A stretch of DNA of 64,000 bases from 4572-123 sp002084545 (GTDB taxonomy: Bacteria; Desulfobacterota; Desulfobacteria; Desulfobacterales; 4572-123): the NCBI GenBank assembly GCA_029939715.1, contig JAOZSJ010000004.1:1-64000 (forward strand), read 5' to 3'. Positions 37,875-46,693 of this stretch are shown here, piece after piece (positions within the stretch are counted from its first letter, which is position 1; every line of letters begins with the position of its first letter). The notes below the pieces were generated by a model that ran no database searches, had not been told where the DNA came from, and saw only the letters and a program-made list of their open reading frames with translations. The translations under genes were made by a program, and so were the position numbers.

Positions 37875-39458
37875 TTATGCGAACCACCATCGCTCATGGA
37901 TTCTACGGCCATCATACATGGCATTGGACGCAATGGTTTTATACCTCAACTTACTGCTTGCGACATAAACAAAGTTAGCAAAGATCGGAATGATGGATGC
38001 ACCTTCATCATGAATAATTTTTTGCATTTCCCAATACATATCGCGACGCTTATCTTTATTTAGCTCGGAACGAGCTTCTTTGAGCAGCTTGTCGAAACGC
38101 TCATTCTTCCAATGGCTCTCATTCCAGTTGGCTCCTCCCGCATATACCAGTGATAACATCCAGTCTTCTGTGGGCCGGCCATACCAGAAACTCCAGCACA
38201 TGCCTTTCTTCATCCACACATCCTCCCAATAACCGTCATTCGGCACCTTTACAGTCTTGAGCTTCACTCCAGCCTTGGTGGCCGACTCTTGGAATAAGAG
38301 AGCGGAGTCTATCGCCCCGGCAAAAGCAGTATCAGCGGCGTAAAGATTGAAAGTATGATCCAACATACCGGCTTTTTTCAGGTAAAATATAGCCTTATCC
38401 GGATCATAAGTCCTCTGAGGTAATTCAGAATTAAAATATCGATTTTTTTGTGAGATCGGATGATCGTTCCCAAGAGAACCGAACCCTCGCAAAACCTGTT
38501 TTAGCATCAACTCGCGATCAAAGGCGTATTTTAGTCCCAACCGGACATTGGGGTCATCGAATGGTTTCTGGGTCGTCAACATCGGCATGGTATAATGAGC
38601 ATACCCTGGAACGTTAATAACCTGAATATTTTTTTTCTTTTTCAAAAAACTGACAGTCTTAAGATCAGGACGAGCAAATACATCCAGTTGGCCGGTTACC
38701 ACCGCATTCGTTCTGGAGACGACATCCGGCATGCTCATTGTTTCAACTTCATCAAAATAGGGAAGCCCCTCTTTGAAATAATTTGGGTTACGCGTAGTGA
38801 AAGCTCTGACACCTGGCTTCCAACTTTTAAGGATAAAGGGGCCGGTGCCCATCCCTTTTTCGAAGTCGGTTGTCCCGTCTGGTACGACGGCAAGATTTAC
38901 CTCTGCCAGGAAATAGGGAAAGTCGGCATTCCCTGATTCAAGTGTGAAGACAACCTTGTTTTTACCATCTTTCTTTATACCCGTAACAGGCTTGAGAATA
39001 CCTTTTGCTGGAGATTTTGTTTTTTCAGACCTGCTGAGGTTTATCGAATAAATAACATCATCTGCATCCATTGTCTTGCCGTTATGGAATTCGACACCTT
39101 TTCGGAGATTAAAAATCCATTGTTTTGCATCCGGTGTTGCTTCCCAGTTTTCAGCAAGCTCTGGAGTAGCAACACCTTTTTCATCAATTACAACGAGCTG
39201 GTTTCTTACTTGCTGGCTGACCAATTGAGGCATAATATCCGTCAATAATGTGATATCAAGGGTCTCCGTTGTAGCACCGCTATGGCTCCCAATTCTCAAG
39301 CGACCACCCCGCCTGGGTGTATCCGCAAGCACGGTGCCGGCATTCAACAGTGGTGATGCTGCAACGGCAAGACCCAATGCAGACATTCTACTTATGAAAT
39401 CACGTCGGCTGATCTTACCATGTCTCATTAAAGATTCTAGCTTTTTCAGTTCATTCAT
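37875..39458 (-). CDS. Tat-exported solute-binding protein (SBP_bac_5 family)
   Basis: A 527-residue extracytoplasmic binding protein of the peptide/nickel (DppA/OppA-like) family. The N-terminus has a twin-arginine signal: ISRRDFISRMSALGLAVAAS. LAENWEATPDAKQWIFNLRK, VEFHNGKTMDADDVIYS and GTGPFILKSWKPG are family hallmarks. ATG at 39458 follows AGGAGG closely. The longer frame to 39542 comes from reading into the duplicated tail of the aminotransferase gene next to the scaffold gap. No permease or ATPase gene is near it, so it may use a transporter elsewhere or act as a sensor. It may capture the cluster B substrate. Confidence 0.85.
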   Translation of the reverse strand: MNELKKLESLMRHGKISRRDFISRMSALGLAVAASPLLNAGTVLADTPRRGGRLRIGSHSGATTETLDITLLTDIMPQLVSQQVRNQLVVIDEKGVATPELAENWEATPDAKQWIFNLRKGVEFHNGKTMDADDVIYSINLSRSEKTKSPAKGILKPVTGIKKDGKNKVVFTLESGNADFPYFLAEVNLAVVPDGTTDFEKGMGTGPFILKSWKPGVRAFTTRNPNYFKEGLPYFDEVETMSMPDVVSRTNAVVTGQLDVFARPDLKTVSFLKKKKNIQVINVPGYAHYTMPMLTTQKPFDDPNVRLGLKYAFDRELMLKQVLRGFGSLGNDHPISQKNRYFNSELPQRTYDPDKAIFYLKKAGMLDHTFNLYAADTAFAGAIDSALLFQESATKAGVKLKTVKVPNDGYWEDVWMKKGMCWSFWYGRPTEDWMLSLVYAGGANWNESHWKNERFDKLLKEARSELNKDKRRDMYWEMQKIIHDEGASIIPIFANFVYVASSKLRYKTIASNAMYDGRRIHERWWFA

Positions 39459-39511
39459 TTTATTCCTCCTTTTAATAGATTTAAAAGATTGGACTTTGAA
39501 ATGATACTTTT

Positions 39512-39721
39512 TTATATCAAGAGATAGCTTCAAAAGATTCATCCATAATCTGGAGGGCCTGATCTANNNNNNNNNNNNNNNNNNNNNNNNNNNNNNNNNN
39601 NNNNNNNNNNNNNNNNNNNNNNNNNNNNNNNNNNNNNNNNNNNNNNNNNNNNNNNNNNNNNNNNNNTTATATCAAGAGATAGCTTCAAAAGATTCATCCA
39701 TAATCTGGAGGGCCTGATCTA
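39512..39721. repeat. Identical 55-bp ends around a 100-N scaffold gap
   Basis: Bases 39512-39566 are identical to 39667-39721, and 39567-39666 are exactly 100 Ns. This is the pattern of two contigs that overlap but were joined with a default gap. Collapsing them leaves a 58-bp spacer between the aminotransferase stop and the binding protein start. The gap probably hides no gene. Confidence 0.85.
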
Positions 39722-40982
39722 CCTGTTCTTTGGTCATAACCACCGATGGAACCATCCGAATCGTATTGCCAAACCAGCCTTGTCCTGCGGGTAAGATCAA
39801 GCCTCTCTTTCCAGCCTCTTTTTTCAGTTTCACCGATTCCTCTTTTGCAGGTTCTTTGGTTTTACGGTCTTTCACGAGTTCAACCCCAATCATTACGCCT
39901 TTACCTCTAACATCGCCTATAACTTCGTATTTATCCTGCAATTTTTTTAATCCATTCATCCAATATTGTCCCAATTCGGCGGCACGTTCCCAGGGCTTTT
40001 CTTTCATAATGGTTTCAACGCTTGCCAGCGCTGCAGCAGCCATTAACGGGTTACTTCCAAAAGTTGTGTAGTATTGAGGCGGTTCCGGCTCTGCAAATGC
40101 CTGGGCGATTTCGTCAGTGGTTAAAAGGGCCGATATGGGCAGACCACCCCCTAAAGTTTTTGACATCGTGATCATATCAGGAACGACTCCATAATGCTCA
40201 AAACAAAACTTTCTCCCGGTGTTGCCGAATGCAGTAAAGATTTCATCCATGAAGAAAAGAATATTATGCTTATCAAGAATTTTTTTGATTTCCTGAAAAT
40301 AGCCGTTGGGTGCTGGTATGTTACCGGCGGTCCCTTGTATTGATTCTGTCACGAAAACAGCTACTTCAGAAGATGTATTATAAAGCAGCGCATCTTCCAG
40401 CATTTTCGCGCACTGTAGATTGCAAGCCGGATATTCCAACCCAAGTTGGCACCGATAACAATAATAGGAAGGGATGCGCGATACCCCTGGTAACATTGGA
40501 CCCATCCCCTTTTTTAATGGTGCAAAACCTAACAGACTCCGAGCACCATGTGTTCTTCCATGAAAGTCACCATAGAGCGATACCATTTCATATTTGTTGG
40601 TGTATTTTTTGGCTAAAAATAGCGCGACTTCAACCGCTTCAGCACCTGCATTTGCAAAATAAATTTTACTAAAGGAATCAGGTACAACGGATAATATTTT
40701 TTCAGCCAATTTTCTTACAGGCTTGGCATTATAATCGACGGCCAATGCATACATCTTTCCAGCTTGCTCTTTAATGGCCTCGACGACAGCCGGATGGTTG
40801 TAGCCAATTAACGTTGCGCATCCATGGGAGCAAAGTAAATCCAGATATTCCTTGCCATCCGAGTCCTTCAACACGGCACCCTTGGCTTCCACAATAACGA
40901 TGCTTTCATCCCCGAAATGGTGCCGGACACATGGCAAAAACAATTTCTTGCTTTCCTCTTTATTATTCAGTCCATTCATCAT
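39672..40982 (-). CDS. Class III PLP-dependent aminotransferase
   Basis: A 436-residue class III (fold type I) aminotransferase. DEIFTAFGNTGRKF carries the PLP-contacting Asp and TMSKTLGGGLPISALL has the Schiff-base lysine. GATLIGYNHP is CATLIGYNHP here, near residue 55. A CYRCQLGLEYPACNLQC segment near residue 180 is shared by many alanine-glyoxylate/omega-aminotransferase relatives. It would convert a primary amine or amino acid to aldehyde or keto acid. It lies between the binding protein and AOR genes, consistent with producing an aldehyde for AOR. GGAAAGGAG precedes the ATG. Confidence 0.9.
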   Translation of the reverse strand: MMNGLNNKEESKKLFLPCVRHHFGDESIVIVEAKGAVLKDSDGKEYLDLLCSHGCATLIGYNHPAVVEAIKEQAGKMYALAVDYNAKPVRKLAEKILSVVPDSFSKIYFANAGAEAVEVALFLAKKYTNKYEMVSLYGDFHGRTHGARSLLGFAPLKKGMGPMLPGVSRIPSYYCYRCQLGLEYPACNLQCAKMLEDALLYNTSSEVAVFVTESIQGTAGNIPAPNGYFQEIKKILDKHNILFFMDEIFTAFGNTGRKFCFEHYGVVPDMITMSKTLGGGLPISALLTTDEIAQAFAEPEPPQYYTTFGSNPLMAAAALASVETIMKEKPWERAAELGQYWMNGLKKLQDKYEVIGDVRGKGVMIGVELVKDRKTKEPAKEESVKLKKEAGKRGLILPAGQGWFGNTIRMVPSVVMTKEQVDQALQIMDESFEAIS

Positions 40983-41007
40983 ACACTCCTTTCCGCTATG
41001 AATTGTT

Positions 41008-42771
41008 TTAGGTAATATCTATTTCCTCATGAGGAACACCGTCCTCGCTCCATCCTCGAAGCCGGTAATAGTCGTTAAGCATATAATCCAATTCCTCTCG
41101 TTTAATAATTTTTCCGCCACTTATGGACTCGGAGAACAACCTCGGTGGCAAAGTATCATCTTTTTTCGACATGCCTTCTCGCAAGTTAAACCGTTGGCTG
41201 AGATTCCGTATGTTTGTAGCGATGTTTTTAAGTCCCTCCTGATCCAAATCGATTCCCATTGTGCCTTTGATTATTTTGGATAGACCATCCCAAGCATAGA
41301 TGTCACGATAAAACCGGCAGGTAATCAGCGCATCATGCAACGTGAGGCGATCTTCGAAATCAAGGGCTATTTCAGCCTTACCTTCAATTTCATCGGGTGC
41401 TATTTGCCCGGACAGTTCGGCTTTGAAAACAGTGCATCTCAAATGACAGGCGCCTCTATCCGAAGTCGCATACGCCAGGCCCATTCCCTTAAGAACTCTT
41501 GGATCATACCCTGAAGGCTCAAGGCCTTTGACGTGAATGGCCATATCTTCCATACCCCATTTTCGAGCCGCATGCCGTATACCCTCAGCCAGAACGGCAC
41601 CTATACCCTTTCGATAAGCGATATCATTGAGCAAAGCTGCGATTTTATCAACATCGCCATAATTGATTTGTTCTTTTATTTTGCCTCGCCTGGAAGCCTC
41701 TATGGTAAAACCTGCCAGATTGCCTGCCGTTATTGTATCAAGGCCCAATCGGTCGCAGATATCATTGAGATAAGCAATCTCTTCAATATCCGGGATTTCG
41801 CAAAGACCGCCAAAAGCATAAATCGTCTCAAACTCAGGCCCCTCAATCTTCAGGCCCTTGTGCCTGCCATGCACTACCTCTGTCAATCTTCCGCAAGCCA
41901 TTAAGCATTTTGCACAAGCATGCGGCTTGACGTTGCACTGTTCATGAAGGCCTTCAGCGGAAACCTTTTCCCACCCGTCAAGAGTGCCCTTAGACCAGTA
42001 TCGCGTAGGGAATGCACCCAATTCATTGAGTACGCTGACCAGTGCGGGTGTGCCTTTAGTTTTAAAGCCCTGTATCACAGGATTTGTCTTTTTTTCAGAA
42101 CTTATCTGAGACCACAGTTCCTTCAAAACATCAGGTTCCGCGATCTCTTTTTGAGCAGACCCGCTAAAAGCCATTCCCTTAATATTTTTAGCGCCTAAAA
42201 CCGCCCCCATACCTGTCCTTCCGATAGATCTCCAGTAGTTGTTTGCCACTAAAGAAAAACGTACAAGATTTTCACCGGCGGGGCCGATAACCATGATACC
42301 GGACTGTTTGCCGACAAGATTGCGAACAGCATCCTGGGCATCATAAGTCTCCATTCCCCAAATATTTCCAGCCTCATGAAATTTTATACCACTGTCCGTA
42401 ATTTCCAGAACAGTCGGAGATGATGCTGCGCCCCGCAATATAAAAGCATCATATCCAACCCGTCCCATGAATTCTGCAACAGAGCCACCCGAATAGGACT
42501 CGGCATAGATTCCGGTTTGGGGTGATTTACTGAACAAACCATACCGACTGGAACCCCATACTTTCGTATTTACGGCCGGTCCCAATGCGATCACCACGTG
42601 ATTGCCGGGAGATAAGGGATCGATATTCTGCTTGTTTTTCCTTAAAAGCAGATACGTAGCAAGCCCCTTGCCGCCGAGAAAAGTTTCATAAACAGCATCC
42701 GGAATAACTTCAGAAGTACTGGTTTTATGCTCCAAATCAATTTCTAAAACTTTCCCATAAACTCCCTTCAT
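41008..42771 (-). CDS. Tungsten-containing aldehyde:ferredoxin oxidoreductase
   Basis: A 587-residue member of the AOR family, which oxidises aldehydes to acids with ferredoxin using tungsten-bispterin. Family features: FLGGKGLATYLL, RYGLFSKSPQTG, GRTGMGAVLGAKNIKG near residue 190, the iron-sulfur ligands in HACAKCLMACGR (about 287-297) and a distal Cys in ALITCRFYRD. The N-terminus (GVYGKVLEIDLE) is also typical. It is 25 bp upstream of the aminotransferase and about 120 bp downstream of the ilvD-like gene. Tungsten may be supplied by the TupABC system at 1-4 kb. The aldehyde substrate is unknown. Confidence 0.92.
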   Translation of the reverse strand: MKGVYGKVLEIDLEHKTSTSEVIPDAVYETFLGGKGLATYLLLRKNKQNIDPLSPGNHVVIALGPAVNTKVWGSSRYGLFSKSPQTGIYAESYSGGSVAEFMGRVGYDAFILRGAASSPTVLEITDSGIKFHEAGNIWGMETYDAQDAVRNLVGKQSGIMVIGPAGENLVRFSLVANNYWRSIGRTGMGAVLGAKNIKGMAFSGSAQKEIAEPDVLKELWSQISSEKKTNPVIQGFKTKGTPALVSVLNELGAFPTRYWSKGTLDGWEKVSAEGLHEQCNVKPHACAKCLMACGRLTEVVHGRHKGLKIEGPEFETIYAFGGLCEIPDIEEIAYLNDICDRLGLDTITAGNLAGFTIEASRRGKIKEQINYGDVDKIAALLNDIAYRKGIGAVLAEGIRHAARKWGMEDMAIHVKGLEPSGYDPRVLKGMGLAYATSDRGACHLRCTVFKAELSGQIAPDEIEGKAEIALDFEDRLTLHDALITCRFYRDIYAWDGLSKIIKGTMGIDLDQEGLKNIATNIRNLSQRFNLREGMSKKDDTLPPRLFSESISGGKIIKREELDYMLNDYYRLRGWSEDGVPHEEIDIT

Positions 42772-42894
42772 AATTCTTCCCTCTTCTTTTCAATTTAACC
42801 TGTTTATTGATCAATATGCCGTCAGCCCGCGCCTATATCAGGCCATACATGAAGAAGTATCCGACCCCGGAGGGTCCGAATACTTATTTGGCAT

Positions 42895-44556
42895 CTATAA
42901 TTTATCGGCTAACACAGCGCCTTTATCGGCGGATTTGACGAGAAGTGAATATCGCCTTAAAAATTTGCTACACTCTTTTTTAAGCGGCGTAAAAATTTTC
43001 ATGCGTGCCGATAATTCTTTATCGGTCACATCCAGATGAAGCTTTCGAGACGGTATGTCAATTTCGACGATATCTCCCTCTTCCACCAATCCTATGGGCC
43101 CGCCAACAACAGCCTCCGGAGAGACATACCCGATGCAGGGGCCGCGTGTTGAGCCTGAAAATCGCCCATCCGTCACCAAAGCGACACTATTCCCCAGGCC
43201 TAACCCCATCAGTATAGAGGTCACCATATGCATTTCTCGCATTCCCGGCCCCCCTTTTGGCCCTTCGTAACGGATGACCATCACGTCGCCGCTCTGTATT
43301 TGATCCGTCATCAATGCATTGACAGCATCTTCCATTGAACTAAATAATCGGGCGGGCCCCTTGTGGATCATCATCTTTTCGCTGACACCGCTTTGTTTTA
43401 CTACGGCACCGTCAGGTGCAAGATTGCCGTATAAAACGGCAAGGCTTCCTTCATGGTGAAGAGGAGAATCAACAGGTCTGATCACATCTTTGTCCAGTAC
43501 ATGAGCCGATTCGATATTTTCTCCCATCGTACGCCCTGTTACCGTAGCTACCCCGGTGTCAATACGTTCACCAAGTGCCTTTATTACTGCCGGAATTCCG
43601 CCTGCTTCCTCCAAGCGCAACAGAGGATATTTTCCCGATGGCACTATATTGCAAATATGCGGTGTTGATTTGCTGATGTCGTCGAGTTTTTTCAAAGAGA
43701 AATTTAAACCCGCCTCATGAGCGATAGCGGGGATGTGAAGTGCTAAATTTGTTGAACCTCCTATGGCCATGGCGACTGCAGTTGCATTTTCGATTGCCGC
43801 CTCAGAAATTATTTTTGAAGGAATTAAATTTTCCTTTACCATCTCTACGATTCGAGACCCGGCTTGACGAGCCAGTCTTATTTTCTTGGTACTCTGGGCA
43901 TGAGCTGTTCCACAACCCGGAAGTGTCATGCCCAAGGCCTCTGCAATGCAGGACATTGTGTTTGCCGTTCCCATCATGGCGCAACTGCCGGGCCCCGGCA
44001 GGGCACATTGCTCTATTTCAGCCAATTCATCTGTAGATATATCGCCGCGTTTGGTTTGCCCTATGAATTCCCGCATGCTTGTCAGTGTAATACCGTCATT
44101 CTCCCGGTATTTACCAGGATACATCGGTCCGCCCGTGACTATAATTGTTGGAATGTCAAGCCTTAAAGAAGCCATGAGGTTGGCCGGTACGATTTTATCG
44201 CATGAACACAGCATAACCACTGCATCGAACCGGTGGCTTTCCACCATCAACTCGATGGAATCAGCTATTACCTCACGACTGGGCAGGGGGTATCGCATAC
44301 CGATATGCCCCTGACACAAACCATCGCAGATAGCGATGGTGTTAAATTCGATGGGTATCCCCCCGGATTCACGGATTCCACTTTTGACCTCTTTTGCCAG
44401 CTCTCGGAGATGGTAGTGGCCAGGTACAATTTCGTTCCAGGAGTTGGCTAAGGCGATGATGGGCTTGCCAAAGTCCTGTTTGGCAAATCCGACTGAATGT
44501 AGCAAAGCACGGTGTGCCGATCGCTCCAACCCATAATACAGTTCCTTGCTTCTCAT
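42895..44556 (-). CDS. Dihydroxy-acid dehydratase family protein (IlvD/Edd)
   Basis: A 553-residue IlvD/EDD dehydratase of full length. Iron-sulfur ligands are visible in VMLCSCDKIVPA and GSCAMMGTANTMSCIAEA. The C-terminus has VTDGRFSGSTRGPCIGYVSPEA. The family dehydrates 2,3-dihydroxy acids (branched-chain biosynthesis) or sugar acids. Because it is inside a catabolic sigma-54 operon with no other branched-chain genes, a catabolic sugar-acid-like role is as likely as an IlvD role. It is the first gene after the -24/-12 promoter. It ends in TAG. Confidence 0.88.
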   Translation of the reverse strand: MRSKELYYGLERSAHRALLHSVGFAKQDFGKPIIALANSWNEIVPGHYHLRELAKEVKSGIRESGGIPIEFNTIAICDGLCQGHIGMRYPLPSREVIADSIELMVESHRFDAVVMLCSCDKIVPANLMASLRLDIPTIIVTGGPMYPGKYRENDGITLTSMREFIGQTKRGDISTDELAEIEQCALPGPGSCAMMGTANTMSCIAEALGMTLPGCGTAHAQSTKKIRLARQAGSRIVEMVKENLIPSKIISEAAIENATAVAMAIGGSTNLALHIPAIAHEAGLNFSLKKLDDISKSTPHICNIVPSGKYPLLRLEEAGGIPAVIKALGERIDTGVATVTGRTMGENIESAHVLDKDVIRPVDSPLHHEGSLAVLYGNLAPDGAVVKQSGVSEKMMIHKGPARLFSSMEDAVNALMTDQIQSGDVMVIRYEGPKGGPGMREMHMVTSILMGLGLGNSVALVTDGRFSGSTRGPCIGYVSPEAVVGGPIGLVEEGDIVEIDIPSRKLHLDVTDKELSARMKIFTPLKKECSKFLRRYSLLVKSADKGAVLADKL

Positions 44557-44676
44557 AATTGCGCTCGCCTCCCTTAAAAAATCAAAATTAAACGATCAAC
44601 GTCTTGAAGGACGATTTGATTGTTTTATATAAATCTTAAAAAAATTAAAATGCAGGATGATAGTTCGTCATATACA

Positions 44677-44691
44677 GCAATACCTGTGCCA
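44677..44691 (-). promoter_or_regulatory. Sigma-54 (-24/-12) promoter of cluster B
   Basis: On the minus strand the sequence reads TGGCACAGGTATTGC, with GG and GC in the standard 10-bp spacing and flanking bases matching TGGCAC-N5-TTGC. It lies about 120 bp upstream of the ilvD-like start. The gene directly upstream encodes a sigma-54 activator. It should control the run down to the non-Pyl MttB gene. Confidence 0.8.
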
Positions 44692-44760
44692 ATCGAAATC
44701 TAATTTTTATTAGCTATATTATCAGTAGGTTAAAATCTGGAAGGAATTTAGATGATTGGG

Positions 44761-44784
44761 TGATAATTCCAATATGAATTATCA
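44761..44784. promoter_or_regulatory. Activator-binding palindrome 1 (UAS)
   Basis: TGATAATTC-6nt-GAATTATCA has perfect 9-bp arms. It is about 80 bp upstream of the -24 element. It shares half-sites and spacing with palindrome 2, as expected for enhancer sites of a sigma-54 activator. Confidence 0.65.
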
Positions 44785-44818
44785 TAAAGACAACACGCAG
44801 ATATTATTATAAATACGC

Positions 44819-44838
44819 ATAATTCTATTTAGAATTAT
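44819..44838. promoter_or_regulatory. Activator-binding palindrome 2 (UAS)
   Basis: ATAATTC-6nt-GAATTAT, 7-bp perfect arms, same half-site and 6-bp spacer as palindrome 1. The centres are 56 bp apart. It is about 140 bp upstream of the -24 element. Confidence 0.6.
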
Positions 44839-44903
44839 CGTGTCAATGTAATATTTATTTTTAATTCAATAGGTTATAAATGATTAATTCGTTATTAAAT
44901 TAA

Positions 44904-46643
44904 TCATAATGATAAACCATGTTTCTTTAACTTGCGGAAAGCAGTTGTCTGGCTTATTCCTAAAAAACCTGCGAGTTCATAGGTAGTTTGGCATCGTGAT
45001 GTGGCATTTTTAAGTATTTCTTTCTCAAATACCATCAGTGCATCGGATAAATTTCTATGGGCCGTTGATGATGTTTCAGTCTTGATTGATGGTGAGTATG
45101 ACTCCTTCAAGATCCTTTCAATCATTGCATCCAAAGTTTGTTCTTCACTCAGAACTACGGCCTTTTTAATCACGTTCATCAATTCGCGAACATTACCAGG
45201 GAACGAATACGATTGGAGCGAGTCCATTCCCCTATATGAAATCCTCCGGTTAAGACCATACTCTTTATTAAATTTCATTAAAAAAAATGATGCCATTTCA
45301 AGTATATCATCAAATCGTTTTCGAAGTGGTGGAATTTTTATAGTAAAGGTGTTTAAACGAAAAAATAAATCCTCTCTAAATTTCTTCTTGTCCACGAGTT
45401 TTCTCAAATCACGGTTTGTAGCTGCTATAATAGTACAATCTATATTTATTGATTTAATCCCCCCCACACGCATAATAATATTATCATCAAGATATTTCAG
45501 AAGCTTCGCCTGGACCGTTAAGGACATGTCACCTATTTCATCTAGAAAAAGAGTTCCTCCGTGAGCCAATTCGAACAAGCCGGCCTTACCTTCTTCGCGA
45601 GCACCGGTAAAAGCACCTTTCTCATAACCAAAAAGTTCAGCTTCCAGAAGCTGTTCCGGCAAAGCCGCACAGTTGATTTGAATAAGCGGTTCCCCTTTCC
45701 GTTTGCTGTTCTGATGAATAAATTTTGCTAAAATCCCTTTTCCGACCCCTGATTCTCCCAAAATTAATATATTCGATGCCGTTAGCGTGGCAAGCTTTAA
45801 AGCAATCCTCAGCACCTGTCGCATTTCTTCACTTTTAGCGATAATTTTTTGCTGTTTCAACTCTATCATGCTCAGTTCAGCGAGTTCGTCTTTGTATTTT
45901 TCTGCGACCAAACGAGTTTGATCTAATCGCTGTTGTATGGCATTTAGCTGAGTAAGATCTCGCTCATTGAGCACCACCATAGAAATATCACCATTCCCGT
46001 TAAAAACCGGCGTTCCGGTTACCAATAAATGTTTTTTTGTTGTTTGGACGAATATTACTAGGCTTACTCGGCGTTTTGTTTTTAATATTTCCATCGTAAC
46101 GCTTCGATTTACTATACCTTGGTCAACCATATCAGAGACATTTTTACCTACTATATCCTTTTCATCCCATCCATTAAGTTTTTGAGATGCTTTGTTCATG
46201 CGGATAAAATTCCCCCGCCCATCTAAAATTACGAGACCATCGGAAGAAGAGGAGAAAACCGTTTCAAATTGATTATTTAACAGTTGATATGATTCCAATC
46301 TTTGGGCAGCATTTTCAAACTGTTGCATTTTTTGGAAATTGCTAACAGTACCGGCAACTATTCCAGCTTGTCGAATTGGAGTTACGTTTACAACGAGTCG
46401 CACCTTTTTTCCCCGAATATGGCAACCGATTTGAGACTTTCCGGTTTTCAGACAGTCAATGACATGACGACTGGTTAATGGTAACACATCACTGACATTA
46501 GCGCCCATCGCTTTGTTTTTTTTTAACCCCAGTATCCTTACCGCTTTCTGATTGATTAATACGATACAGCCGCAAGAGTCTGTAGCGATAACACCGTTGC
46601 TGGTTGAATTAAATATATCCTGAACGGTAATTGAATGTGACAT
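44904..46643 (-). CDS. Sigma-54-dependent PAS-domain transcriptional activator
   Basis: A 579-residue enhancer-binding protein. Two PAS domains occupy about residues 5-105 and 130-240. The AAA+ domain has Walker A GESGVGKGILAKFIH, the sigma-54 contact GAFTGA, and Walker B LFLDEIGDM. The C-terminal HTH (YELAGFLGISQTTAFRKL) is the TyrR/Fis type. No receiver domain is present, so it probably senses a small molecule or redox state through PAS. It is directly upstream of cluster B in the same direction, next to a -24/-12 promoter and matched palindromes, so it very likely activates that operon. Confidence 0.9.
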   Translation of the reverse strand: MSHSITVQDIFNSTSNGVIATDSCGCIVLINQKAVRILGLKKNKAMGANVSDVLPLTSRHVIDCLKTGKSQIGCHIRGKKVRLVVNVTPIRQAGIVAGTVSNFQKMQQFENAAQRLESYQLLNNQFETVFSSSSDGLVILDGRGNFIRMNKASQKLNGWDEKDIVGKNVSDMVDQGIVNRSVTMEILKTKRRVSLVIFVQTTKKHLLVTGTPVFNGNGDISMVVLNERDLTQLNAIQQRLDQTRLVAEKYKDELAELSMIELKQQKIIAKSEEMRQVLRIALKLATLTASNILILGESGVGKGILAKFIHQNSKRKGEPLIQINCAALPEQLLEAELFGYEKGAFTGAREEGKAGLFELAHGGTLFLDEIGDMSLTVQAKLLKYLDDNIIMRVGGIKSINIDCTIIAATNRDLRKLVDKKKFREDLFFRLNTFTIKIPPLRKRFDDILEMASFFLMKFNKEYGLNRRISYRGMDSLQSYSFPGNVRELMNVIKKAVVLSEEQTLDAMIERILKESYSPSIKTETSSTAHRNLSDALMVFEKEILKNATSRCQTTYELAGFLGISQTTAFRKLKKHGLSL

Positions 46644-46693
46644 ATGGACATCTCACCATAATAATCTATTGATCAAACTGATTTTGACTTTTT

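Noticed and set aside
39459..39542. Longer N-terminus of the Tat binding protein
   Set aside because: The extra codons read the duplicated end of the aminotransferase gene beside the scaffold gap; AGGAGG points to the ATG at 39458.
42772..42894. Hairpin between the AOR and ilvD-like genes
   Set aside because: The ATCCGACCCCGGAGGGTCCG stretch forms a fair stem, but no T tract follows on the minus strand and the genes appear to be one operon.
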